A stretch of DNA of 64,000 nt from MR-S7 sp000400995. GTDB lineage: Bacteria; Pseudomonadota; Gammaproteobacteria; Burkholderiales; Burkholderiaceae_C. The stretch lies in contig NZ_CP152342.1 of the NCBI RefSeq assembly GCF_045291395.1, positions 2,604,001 to 2,668,000 of the forward strand, given 5' to 3'. The position numbers and the translations under genes are program-made. Within the stretch, counting starts at the first letter, position 1. Every line of letters begins with the position of its first letter. Positions 34,049 through 42,270 of the stretch are shown here, one piece after another. The notes below the pieces were generated by a model. That model made no database searches and was not told the origin of the DNA. It worked only from the letters and a program-made list of their open reading frames with translations.

Positions 34049-35320
34049 ATGTCCACCGCCGCCAACGAATCCCTGACCCCGCTGCCGCCGCAGCAGCGCG
34101 CCTTCCGCTGGAGCGACCATGCCTCGCTGTGGTTCAGCCTGGGCGTGGGCCTGCTGGTGATGCAGGTGGGCGCCTACCTGATGCCCGCGCTGGGCACGCA
34201 GGAAGCGCTCATCGCCATCGTCGCAGGCTCCCTCGTGGGCGCGGGGCTGCTGGGCTGGGTGGCCAAAATCGGCTGCGACAGCGGCTTGGCCAGCGCGGGG
34301 CTGATGCACGCGGTCTACGGGCGGCGCTTCGCGGGACTGCCCATCGTGCTGAACATCGTGCAGCTGCTGGGCTGGGGCGCGTTCGAGCTGGTGGTGATGC
34401 GCGACGCCACGGTGGCCATCGGCCGCCAGGCGGGCGCGATGGCGGCGGGCTACTGGCCGGTGCTGGCCACGCTGCTGTGGGGCGGCGTGGTGATGCTGCT
34501 GATCGGCGGCTCCATGGTGCGGCTGGTGCGCCGGCTGATCGCGCGCGTGGCGCTGCCGCTGGTGGTGCTGTCGCTGCTGTGGCTGTCGTGGCAGTTCCTG
34601 GCGCTGGCGCATGCGCAAGGCATCGAGGCCCTGTGGACGCGCCAGGGCGCGGGCGGCATGGGCGTGCTGCCCGCGCTGGACCTGGTGATCGCCATGCCGA
34701 TCTCGTGGCTGCCGCTGGTGGCCGACTACGCGCGCCACGGCCACGAGGGGCGCGCCGCGCTGCGCGGCACCTGGCTGGGCTATGCCGTGGCCAACATGTG
34801 GTGCTATGCGCTGGGCGTGCTGGTGGCGCTGGTGCTGCCCAGCCAGGACCTGGTAACGGCGCTGCTGCTGGCGCAGGGCGGGCTGATCGCGCTGTCGCTG
34901 ATCCTGATCGACGAGGTGGACAACGCCTATGGCGATACCTACTCAGGCTCGGTGTCGGCGCACAGCCTGTGGCCGCGCTGGAGCGTGCGGCGCTGGGGCT
35001 TCATGGTCGCGCTGGCCTGCACGGCGTTCGCGCTGGTGCTGCCCATGCACAGCCTGGAGCCGTTTCTGCTGCTGCTCAGTTCGGTGTTCGTGCCGCTGTT
35101 CGGCGTAATCCTGGGGCGCCTGGCATTCGGCGCGCATGCCGGCGCGCTGCTGCGCAACGCACGCGGCGTGCACGGGCTGCCCGTGGTGCTCTGGCTGGCG
35201 GGCATCGCCTGCTACCACCTGCTGCCGCGCGTGCTGCCGGGCATGGGCGCAGCGCTGCCCACGCTGGCGGTGTGCTTCGTACTGGCCTTTGCCACGCGCC
35301 CGCGCAACGCTACGGAATAG
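34049..35320 (+). CDS. cytX: putative hydroxymethylpyrimidine transporter CytX
   Basis: A 423-residue NCS1-family permease (cytosine/thiamine precursor type) with about twelve membrane segments. Family blocks include SLWFSLGVGLLVMQVGAYLMP, NIVQLLGWGAFELVVM, PISWLPLVADYAR and the LIDEVDNAYGDTYSGSVS block. Control by a TPP riboswitch and the neighbouring thiamine genes support uptake of the thiamine pyrimidine precursor. Start ATG at 34049 was chosen to follow the riboswitch. Its stop TAG is next to a dispersed repeat. Confidence 0.88.
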   Translation: MSTAANESLTPLPPQQRAFRWSDHASLWFSLGVGLLVMQVGAYLMPALGTQEALIAIVAGSLVGAGLLGWVAKIGCDSGLASAGLMHAVYGRRFAGLPIVLNIVQLLGWGAFELVVMRDATVAIGRQAGAMAAGYWPVLATLLWGGVVMLLIGGSMVRLVRRLIARVALPLVVLSLLWLSWQFLALAHAQGIEALWTRQGAGGMGVLPALDLVIAMPISWLPLVADYARHGHEGRAALRGTWLGYAVANMWCYALGVLVALVLPSQDLVTALLLAQGGLIALSLILIDEVDNAYGDTYSGSVSAHSLWPRWSVRRWGFMVALACTAFALVLPMHSLEPFLLLLSSVFVPLFGVILGRLAFGAHAGALLRNARGVHGLPVVLWLAGIACYHLLPRVLPGMGAALPTLAVCFVLAFATRPRNATE

Positions 35321-35368
35321 ATAGCTGCTTGCGCTTGTCGATCAAGGACTTTCACCTGTTTTTCGGCT
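35320..35368 (+). repeat. dispersed palindromic repeat, copy 9
   Basis: GATAGCTGCTTGCGCTTG, TCGAT, CAAGGACTTTCACC, TGTTTTTCGG. The right half has drifted. It directly follows the cytX stop. Confidence 0.8.
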
Positions 35369-35485
35369 GAACATGGCGAACGGCAAGCGCGAGCCGCTCA
35401 TTTAAATATAGCGACCGCGGAACTTCGATCGCGTGGCCCCCTCCACCTTGTGTTGCAACCCATTTTCACAAGGAGTAACCGCCCC

Positions 35486-35950
35486 GTGTCTTCCACACCG
35501 GCCCGCCTCGCCCGCACCCTCTCCTGCGCCGCTTTCGCCGCCGCGCTGTGCCTGCCCGCCATCGCACAGGCGCGCGAGTTCGTCAGCATCCACGGCAATA
35601 CGGTCAATGTCCGCACGCAGCCCACGACGCGCTCCGCCACGGCGTGGGAGCTGGGGCGCGGCTACCCGCTGCAGGTCGAGCAGCGCAAGGGCCAGTGGCT
35701 CAAGGTACGCGACCATGAGGAGACGCTGGGCTGGGTCTTCGCACCGCTCACGGCCAAGACGCCCCACCGCGTGGTGACCGCGCGCACCGCCAACCTGCGC
35801 GCCGGCCCGGGCACCCAGCACAAGCGCGTGGGCCAGCTGGAGCAGCACGAGGTGATGCGCACGCTGGGCCGCTCGGGCACCTGGGCGCAGGTGCAGCGCG
35901 CCAGCGGCCAGAAGGGCTGGGTGGCCCAGCGGCTCACCTGGGGCTGGTGA
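35486..35950 (+). CDS. periplasmic protein with two bacterial SH3 domains
   Basis: A 154-residue protein with signal peptide (ARTLSCAAFAAALCLPAIAQA-R) and two SH3b repeats: REFVSIHGNTVNVRTQPTTR... and HRVVTARTANLRAGPGTQHK... each ending near GWV. SH3b domains bind peptidoglycan or peptides; no catalytic domain is present. GTG at 35486 is preceded by AAGGAG ten bases upstream and fits the signal peptide; an earlier in-frame GTG at 35450 is less likely. The last 17 bases overlap the convergent thiD gene. Confidence 0.85.
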   Translation: MSSTPARLARTLSCAAFAAALCLPAIAQAREFVSIHGNTVNVRTQPTTRSATAWELGRGYPLQVEQRKGQWLKVRDHEETLGWVFAPLTAKTPHRVVTARTANLRAGPGTQHKRVGQLEQHEVMRTLGRSGTWAQVQRASGQKGWVAQRLTWGW

Positions 35951-36788
35951 CGATGCGCTGCGCCACGGGCGCATAGCCGTGGTTGAGCGGGCCATGGCCA
36001 TGGCCCGTGCGCACGTCGGCCCCCGCGGCGATGGCGCCCAGGATGTAGACGCGCGCGAGCTCCACGGCTTGCGGCAGCGCATGGCCCAGCGCCAGGTGCG
36101 CGGTGATGGCCGACGACAGCGTGCAGCCCGTGCCATGGCCGTTGTGCGTGGCGATGCGCGGGGAGGCCAGGCGGTGGAGCCCGCCGCCGGGCAACGCCAG
36201 CACGTCCACCACGCGCTCGCCCGGCAGGTGGCCGCCCTTGAGCAGCGCGGCGCGCGCGCCCAGGTCCAGCAGGCCGGTGGCGGCAGCGTCCAGCTGGTCC
36301 TCGGCGGCGAGCGTGCGGCCCAGCAGCAGGCCCGCCTCGTCCAGGTTGGGCGTGACCACGGAAGCCAGCGGGAACAGCTCGCGCACCAGCACGCCCACCG
36401 TCTCCTGGGCGATCAGGCGGTCTCCGCTGGTGGCGACCATCACGGGGTCGAGCACTACGTGGGGCAGGCGGTGGCGGCGGATGGCGTCGGCCACCACGCG
36501 CACCACCTCGGGCGCATGCAGCATGCCGATCTTCACCGCATCCACGCCGATGTCCTCCACCACTGCATCGATCTGCGCGGCCAGGAACGCGGGCGGCACG
36601 CCATGGATGCCGCACACGCCCTGCGTGTTCTGCGCAGTCAGCGCGGTGATGGCCGTCATGCCGTAGCAGCCCAGGGCGCTGAAGGTCTTGAGGTCGGCCT
36701 GGATGCCCGCGCCGCCGCCGCTGTCGGAGCCGGCGATGGACAGCACGCGCGCATAGCGCCGGGCCGGAGTCGGTGTTTCTTGCGTCAT
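35934..36788 (-). CDS. thiD: hydroxymethylpyrimidine/phosphomethylpyrimidine kinase
   Basis: A 284-residue ribokinase-fold kinase with the N-terminal SIAGSDSGGGAGIQADLKTF block, VLDPVMVATSGDRL, and ATP site HNGHGTGCTLSSAITAHLALG. It phosphorylates HMP twice to HMP-PP for thiamine synthesis, matching the HMP uptake role proposed for CytX. It faces the thiO operon divergently and overlaps the SH3 gene end by 17 bases. It has no riboswitch of its own. Confidence 0.95.
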   Translation of the reverse strand: MTQETPTPARRYARVLSIAGSDSGGGAGIQADLKTFSALGCYGMTAITALTAQNTQGVCGIHGVPPAFLAAQIDAVVEDIGVDAVKIGMLHAPEVVRVVADAIRRHRLPHVVLDPVMVATSGDRLIAQETVGVLVRELFPLASVVTPNLDEAGLLLGRTLAAEDQLDAAATGLLDLGARAALLKGGHLPGERVVDVLALPGGGLHRLASPRIATHNGHGTGCTLSSAITAHLALGHALPQAVELARVYILGAIAAGADVRTGHGHGPLNHGYAPVAQRIVTSPR

Positions 36789-36849
36789 GACAAAAATTAT
36801 CAACCGTAAGGACACTGCCCCTGTGCTGTAATTCCCAGCACGGACGAAA

Positions 36850-36931
36850 CAGGGGTGTCCCTGCCATTGGGGCAGGCGGCTGAGAAAGACCCTCACACCC
36901 GATCCAGATCATGCTGGCGTGGGAAGTTTCA
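36850..36931 (+). promoter_or_regulatory. TPP riboswitch (thiOSGE)
   Basis: Thi-box elements: CAGGGGTGTCCCTG, GGCGGCTGAGAAAGACCC, TCACACCCGATCCAGATCA and TGCTGGCGTGGGAAG. It lies 45 bases before thiO. Same strand and architecture as the copy at 33899 but with an independent sequence in the variable stem. Confidence 0.95.
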
Positions 36932-36975
36932 GGCCTCGGTGCCACGCTCTGTCTTGTCCCGTCCTTGGAACAACG

Positions 36976-38082
36976 ATGCCTGCGCACCCTCTTCTTCGCT
37001 CCCCCGCTTCCATCACCCTCCTCGGCGCCGGTCTCATGGGCCGGCTGCTGGCCGTGGAGCTCGCGCGCCAGGGCCACAGGGTCGAGGTGCACGAGGCCGG
37101 CGGCCCCAGCGCCGAAGGCTCCGCGGCGCGCGTGGCAGCCGCCATGCTGGCGCCACTCGCCGAATCGGCCGTGACCGAGCCCGGCGTGGTGCGCATGGGC
37201 CAGCATGCGCTGGGACGCTGGCCCGCGCTGCTGGCGCAACTGGCCGGGCCCGTCTTCTTCCAGCAGGAGGGCACCCTCATTCTCTGGCACCGGCAGGACG
37301 CGCCCGAGGCCGCACGCCTGCGCCACAAGCTGGAGCAGACGCAGGCCACCGTGCCCGGCCTGCCCGCGCTGCAGGTGCTGGACGCGGCCGGCGTGGCGCA
37401 GCGCGAGGGCGCCGTGGCGGGCCGATTCCACCAGGGGCTGTACCTGCCCGGCGAAGGCCAGCTCGACAACCGCCAGCTGCTGGCCGCGCTGGCCGCCACC
37501 ATGGAACAGCTGGGCGTGCGCACGCACTGGCACAGCACACGCGCGCCGGGCGACTTCCAGCCCGGCGGCGCGGGGCAGCCGGACTGGGTCATCGACTGCC
37601 GCGGCCTGGGCGCACGCACCCAGTGGCAGGCGCTGCGCGGCGTGCGCGGCGAGGTGGTGCGCCTGCACGCGCCGGACGTCACGCTGCAGCGCCCCACGCG
37701 CGTGGTGCACCCGCGCTACCCGATCTACATCGCGCCCAAGCAGGAGCACGTGTTCGTGATCGGCGCGACGGAGATCGAGTCCGACGACCTCTCGCCCGCC
37801 AGCGTGCGCAGCGCGCTGGAGCTGCTCAGTGCCGCCTATGCGGTGCACCCGGGCTTCGCCGAGGCGCGCATCCTGGAGATCGCCACCCAGTGCCGCCCCA
37901 CCCTGCCCGACAACCTGCCCGCCGTGCGCGTGGTGCGGCAGCGCGTGCTGGAGGTCAACGGGCTGTACCGCCACGGCTTCATGATCGCCCCCGCGCTGCT
38001 CGACGTGGTGCTGCAGGTGCTGAACACGGGACAATCCGCGCTGGCCTCCGATTTCGCGCTTTCGCTTTCACTGCCCTCATGA
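36976..38082 (+). CDS. thiO: FAD-dependent glycine oxidase
   Basis: A 368-residue DAAO-like flavoprotein with FAD motif LLGAGLMGRLLAVELARQGH and C-terminal substrate/FAD block VNGLYRHGFMIAPALLDV. It oxidises glycine to iminoacetate for thiazole formation by ThiG in aerobes. First gene after the riboswitch. ATG at 36976 was chosen over an upstream in-frame ATG lying in the riboswitch. The stop overlaps the thiS start. Confidence 0.93.
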   Translation: MPAHPLLRSPASITLLGAGLMGRLLAVELARQGHRVEVHEAGGPSAEGSAARVAAAMLAPLAESAVTEPGVVRMGQHALGRWPALLAQLAGPVFFQQEGTLILWHRQDAPEAARLRHKLEQTQATVPGLPALQVLDAAGVAQREGAVAGRFHQGLYLPGEGQLDNRQLLAALAATMEQLGVRTHWHSTRAPGDFQPGGAGQPDWVIDCRGLGARTQWQALRGVRGEVVRLHAPDVTLQRPTRVVHPRYPIYIAPKQEHVFVIGATEIESDDLSPASVRSALELLSAAYAVHPGFAEARILEIATQCRPTLPDNLPAVRVVRQRVLEVNGLYRHGFMIAPALLDVVLQVLNTGQSALASDFALSLSLPS

Positions 38083-38276
38083 ACGTCCTCATCAACCAGA
38101 CCGCCACCGAGTTGCCCGTCGGCGCCACCGTGGCCGACGCCGTGGCCCACCTGAATCCCAAGCCCCCTTTCGCCGTGGCCGTGAACCTGCAGTTCGTGCC
38201 CCGCGCCGGCTATGCCGCGCACGCGCTGCAGGCGGGCGACAGCATCGAAATCATCGCTCCCGTCACCGGAGGCTGA
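38079..38276 (+). CDS. thiS: thiamine sulfur-carrier protein
   Basis: A 65-residue ubiquitin-fold protein ending in the required Gly-Gly (PVTGG). It is thiocarboxylated at its C-terminus and delivers sulfur to ThiG. The sulfur probably comes from a cysteine desulfurase or rhodanese. Start ATG at 38079 overlaps the thiO stop (TCATGA). Confidence 0.96.
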   Translation: MNVLINQTATELPVGATVADAVAHLNPKPPFAVAVNLQFVPRAGYAAHALQAGDSIEIIAPVTGG

Positions 38277-38283
38277 GAACACC

Positions 38284-39090
38284 ATGACCCACACCACCGA
38301 CGACGCGCTCGTGCTCTACGGCCAGCGCTTCCAGAGCCGCCTGCTGCTGGGCACGGCGCGCTACCCCTCTCCCGCCGTGCTGGAGGCCGCCGTGCGGCGC
38401 GCCCGCCCGGCCATGGTCACCGCGTCGCTGCGCCGCCAGGGCAGCAACGCGGCCGAGACCGGCAGCAGCTTCTGGGAACTGCTCAGGCAACTGGACGTGC
38501 CCGTGCTGCCCAACACCGCCGGCTGCCACAGCCTGCAGGAAGCCATCACCACCGCCCACATGGCGCGCGAGGTGTTCGACACGCCCTGGATCAAGCTGGA
38601 GCTGATCGGCGACGACTACACGCTGCAGCCCGACACGCTGAACCTCGTGCAGGCGGCCGAGCGGCTGGTGAAGGACGGCTTCCACGTGCTGCCTTATTGC
38701 ACCGAAGACCTCGTGCTCTGCCAGCGTCTCGTGGACGTGGGCTGCCAGGCCGTCATGCCCTGGGCCGCGCCCATCGGCACCGGGCGCGGCCCGGTCAACC
38801 CCTATGCGCTGCAACTGCTGCGCGAGCGCCTGGCCGTGCCCATGCTGGTGGACGCGGGCCTGGGCCTGCCCTCGCATGCCTGCCAGGTCATGGAATGGGG
38901 CTACGACGGCGTGCTGCTCAACACCGCCGTGGCGCTGGCGACCGACCCCGTGGCCATGGCCGGTGCCTTCGCCGACGCCGTGTCCGCCGGCCGCGCCGCG
39001 CGCCAGGCGGGCGCGATGGCGCCGCAGGAGGCGGCCCAGCCCAGCACCCCCGTGCTGGGCACGCCGTTCTGGCACCACACGCAGGGCTGA
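38284..39090 (+). CDS. thiG: thiazole synthase
   Basis: A 268-residue TIM-barrel enzyme with the Schiff-base lysine in PWIKLELIGDD and phosphate loops GTGRGPVNPYALQ and MLVDAGLGLPSHA. It condenses deoxyxylulose phosphate, iminoacetate and ThiS-thiocarboxylate. GGAGG sits about 11 bases before ATG 38284. ThiE follows by three bases. Confidence 0.96.
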   Translation: MTHTTDDALVLYGQRFQSRLLLGTARYPSPAVLEAAVRRARPAMVTASLRRQGSNAAETGSSFWELLRQLDVPVLPNTAGCHSLQEAITTAHMAREVFDTPWIKLELIGDDYTLQPDTLNLVQAAERLVKDGFHVLPYCTEDLVLCQRLVDVGCQAVMPWAAPIGTGRGPVNPYALQLLRERLAVPMLVDAGLGLPSHACQVMEWGYDGVLLNTAVALATDPVAMAGAFADAVSAGRAARQAGAMAPQEAAQPSTPVLGTPFWHHTQG

Positions 39091-39093
39091 CCC

Positions 39094-39990
39094 ATGAGCG
39101 ACGACCTGCAGCAGGCCATCCTGCGCCACCACGCGCCACGCTTCGCGGGCTTTCCCGCGCAGCCCATGCCGGAGTCCACGTCCGGCGACCCGGTCTACCG
39201 CGCCGCACTGGCCGCGTGCAGCCAGCTCGGCTTCATCGCGCACGACGCCGACTGCCTGGCCCGTGCCTGGAGCGCCCAGGCGCTGCGCCTGGGCCATTTC
39301 GACGCGGCCCTCTGGCCCGATGCGCCGCAGGATTTCGGCCTGCAGCCGCGCCCGCACGCCCTGCCCTTCGCCTCCTGCCCGCAGCGGCTGAGCCTGTACG
39401 CAGTGCTGCCCGATGCCGCCTGGGTGGGCCGCATGGCGCGCGCCGGCGTGCCCACGGTGCAACTGCGCTTCAAGAGCACGGATGCCGACGCCATTGCGCG
39501 CGAGGTGCGCGCGGCCGTGCAGGCCGTACAGGGCACCGGCGCCCTGCTGTTCATCAACGACCACTGGCGCGAGGCCATCGCCGCCGGCGCCTATGGCGTG
39601 CACCTGGGCCAGGAAGACCTGGACGCGCTGCACCCCGACGACCTGCGCACCCTGCGCGATGCCGGCCTGCGCCTGGGCGTCAGCACCCACGGCTACGCCG
39701 AGATGGTGCGCGCCGATGCCGCCTGCCCCAGCTACGTCGCCATGGGCGCCGTGTTCCCCACCACGCTGAAGAAAATGGCCACGGTGCCCCAGGGCGTGGC
39801 GCGCCTGCAGGGCTATGCACGGCTGATGCGCGGCTACCCGCAGGTGGCCATCGGCGGCATCGGCCTGGCGCAGTTCCCCGAGCTGCTGGCCACCGGCGTG
39901 GGCTCGATCGCCGTGGTGCGCGCCATCGTCAACGCCGAACAGCCCGAGGCCGCCGCCGCGCAGCTGATGGCGGCGATGGACAGGGCCTAG
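39094..39990 (+). CDS. thiE: thiamine phosphate synthase with N-terminal extension
   Basis: A 298-residue protein. The C-terminal 200 residues are ThiE: VPTVQLRFKS, LLFINDHWREAIAAGAYGVHLGQED, GVSTHGYAEM, and AIGGIGLAQFPELLATGVGSIAVV. The first 95 residues (QPMPESTSGDPVYRAALAACSQLGF...) have no ThiE counterpart (usual length about 210) and are unassigned. The TAG stop coincides with the left CTAG of a MITE-like element. Confidence 0.92.
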   Translation: MSDDLQQAILRHHAPRFAGFPAQPMPESTSGDPVYRAALAACSQLGFIAHDADCLARAWSAQALRLGHFDAALWPDAPQDFGLQPRPHALPFASCPQRLSLYAVLPDAAWVGRMARAGVPTVQLRFKSTDADAIAREVRAAVQAVQGTGALLFINDHWREAIAAGAYGVHLGQEDLDALHPDDLRTLRDAGLRLGVSTHGYAEMVRADAACPSYVAMGAVFPTTLKKMATVPQGVARLQGYARLMRGYPQVAIGGIGLAQFPELLATGVGSIAVVRAIVNAEQPEAAAAQLMAAMDRA

Positions 39991-40262
39991 GGCGTGTCAT
40001 CCATCAAATCCCCTACGCGCTGGCCCCGCAATGGGGATGGATGCGCGAAGCGCGGCGCAGCCAATAGCCGCAGCTATTGGCAAGCCGTGCGACAAAGCAG
40101 ACGCCCCATTGCGGGGCCAGCCCGAAGGAGGGGCATGCGGGCGGCGCATTGCGTCGTTGCGGCTCGCTTGTGTAGCAAAGGTACACGGCACTCACCGCTG
40201 CCATAGCACTGCACCGCCCGCATGCCCCTCGCGTGGGGGATTTGATGGATGACACGCCCTAG
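39987..40262. mobile_element. 276-bp MITE-like element with CTAG ends
   Basis: Terminal inverted repeats of about 28 bp: left GGCGTGTCATCCATCAAAT plus CCCCTACGCG from 39991; right CGCGTGGGGG plus ATTTGATGGATGACACGCC up to 40258. CTAG borders both ends, as expected for a 4-bp YTAR target duplication of IS5-type elements. Inside are two long stem pairs (40020-40036 with 40104-40120; 40129-40148 with 40210-40229) and a hairpin CCAATAGC CGCA GCTATTGG (40061-40080). No transposase is encoded. It supplies the TAG stop codons of both flanking genes. Confidence 0.88.
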
Positions 40263-42210
40263 CCCCGCAGGTCCTTGCGTTCCAGCTCGAAGCGGATCTC
40301 CATCTTGTCGTCCTCCATGCCGAAGCCCACGGGCTGGCCCGGCGCGGGCGCGGCCGTGGCGGGCACGGGCGGCAGGTCGCTGATGGTGATGGGTGGCGGG
40401 TCGGTCAGGTCCACGTCCAGCATGGCTTCCGAGATCGGCCGCTGCGCCAGCGGCGCATACCCCGACTCCTGCAGCGACAGATCTCCCGCCAGCGAATCGA
40501 GCGAACGCGGCGCGGCCCCAGGCGGCAGGGTGGGCGCCTCCCACGGCGTGGTGCGCTGGCGCGGCGAAGACGCGCCGCGCAGGTGGGCGGGCACGGTCTG
40601 CACGATGGACAGGAGCAGCAGCAGGTCGTCGTAGGCCGCCAGGTCGAAGGGTTCCACGGGGTCCGCCCCTCGCGGCGGAACAGGAAGCCATCGAGCACCG
40701 CCATCACCTCGGGCGAGGCCCACACCCTTTCGATGTGCGCCAGCGCCTCGGGATAGTTTTCCAGGGCACGGCCGTGCTGGTGGAACTGCGAGAACGGCGG
40801 CACGCGGGCATTGAAGTGCGCATGGAAGCGCTCGCGCAGTCGCTCGAAGCCCTCCGCGCGGCCCAGCATGTGGTGCAGGCGCAGCAGTTCCAGATACGCC
40901 ACGGGCGAGGCCTCGCCATGCTCGGCCACGTGCTGCTGCAGCGTATCGATGGCCTGCTCGTGTTCGCCGACGGAAATGAAGAACTCCGCCTGCTGCAGCA
41001 CGTCGAAAAGAGCCTCGGGATGCACCGTCTGCTGCGCCCGCGGCGGCGAGGCGGAAGCCGGCACGGCTGCCGGCGACGGAGGCGGCATGGGCAGCGTGGG
41101 CTCGCCGCCGTCCTGCGGCGGCTCCCAGAGCTGCGCCGCGCCGGAGGACTGCACCTCCTGCGGCGGCGCATCCATCTCGGCCAGGGCAGCATCGCTGTCC
41201 CAGTCGTCCCGCGGGTCCGCGGCGAAGGAGGCCACCGAATGCTGCCAGTCCTGCTCCGCCTGGCGCCGCGCGCGGCGCAGCAGCCAGGCGATGCACAGCA
41301 CGGCCAGGGCCAGCAGCCCCGCGAGTGCATAGACCACGGTGGCGGGAAAGCCCTGCGACTCTACCTGGGCCAGGCGCTGGCGCAGCTCGGCCACCGTGGC
41401 CTTCTCCGTCTCCAGCCGCGCGCGCTGGGCGTCGGCGGCAGCCTCCAGCTTGCGCAGGCGGGATTCGAGCGACTGCACCTCCTCCGCCGGCACCGCCGCG
41501 GCCTGCGCGGCAGAGGCCGCAGCCGCGGGCAGCGCCGGGGCGGAGGCCGCCGCCTGGGGCGCCTCGGGCCGCAGGTCCCACGGCTCCATGACCAGGCGCG
41601 GTGCGGGCGGCGGAGCGGCAGCGGGCGCCACCGGCCGGGCCTGGCGCGTGGCGCTGGCAGGCGCCGCGGCGGCCGGCTTGCGTGCGGCCGCGCGGCGCGG
41701 GCGTGCCTGGGTCGGCGCACCCGATGCGGCCCGCGCAGGGCGCGCCGCCGGAGGGGCGGGCGTTTCGGCGGCCGTGTCGGCGCGAGCTGCGGCAGCCCCG
41801 CCCAGGCGGGCGATGTCGATGGGCTGGCCGGTCGCCACGGCCATGCTCGGCAGGTCCGCCAGGAAGGTGTAGGTGCGCGACACCCGGCCCTCGCAGCCTG
41901 CGACCAGCGTGGCGGTGAGCACGGGTTCGTCCACGGCGACCGTGGTCTGCACGCGCACCAGTGGCACAGGCCCGCCCTCCATGGGAGTGACCTGGATGCG
42001 TGCCGAAGGGAGAGGATGGGAGCCGGCGACCAGGCGGGCGGAGATGCAGGAGGAAGCCAGGTCCTTGCCCGGATCGGGACGCACCTCGAACGCCAGATCG
42101 ACCGCCGCCCCCAAGGTCACTGCGCCCCGGCTGTCTCCGAGGGAAAGCGCTGCTGCGCCGCAGGCCACGGCGAACAGGCAGGCGCCGACGATTGCGTTAC
42201 GAGTGCTCAC
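40259..42210 (-). pseudogene. FimV-like membrane/TPR protein, frameshifted
   Basis: Starting at GTG 42210 the frame encodes a signal-like N-terminus (NAIVGACLFAVACGAAALSLG), a FimV-type beta domain, a long Ala/Pro-rich linker, a coiled coil (SLESRLRKLEAAADAQRARLE) and a membrane helix (ATVVYALAGLLALAVLCIAWLL). A cytoplasmic TPR-like region (LFDVLQQAEFFISVGEHEQAI) follows. The frame breaks at the G run (plus strand C run 40666-40669, four where five are needed); DPVEPFDLAAYDDLL onward continues in the next frame to 40259. Repaired length about 650 residues. FimV-family proteins organise cell-pole and type IV pilus functions. Likely a sequence error. Confidence 0.78.
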
Positions 42211-42270
42211 AATAGTGTCAATTTGTGAATCGATTTTGACACAGAACGTCCCTGGATCGCCACAGGGATA

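Noticed and set aside
39994..40255. Short ORFs beginning MSSIKSPTR on both strands inside the MITE-like element
   Set aside because: They start in the terminal inverted repeats and are mirror images of each other; no family or ribosome site.
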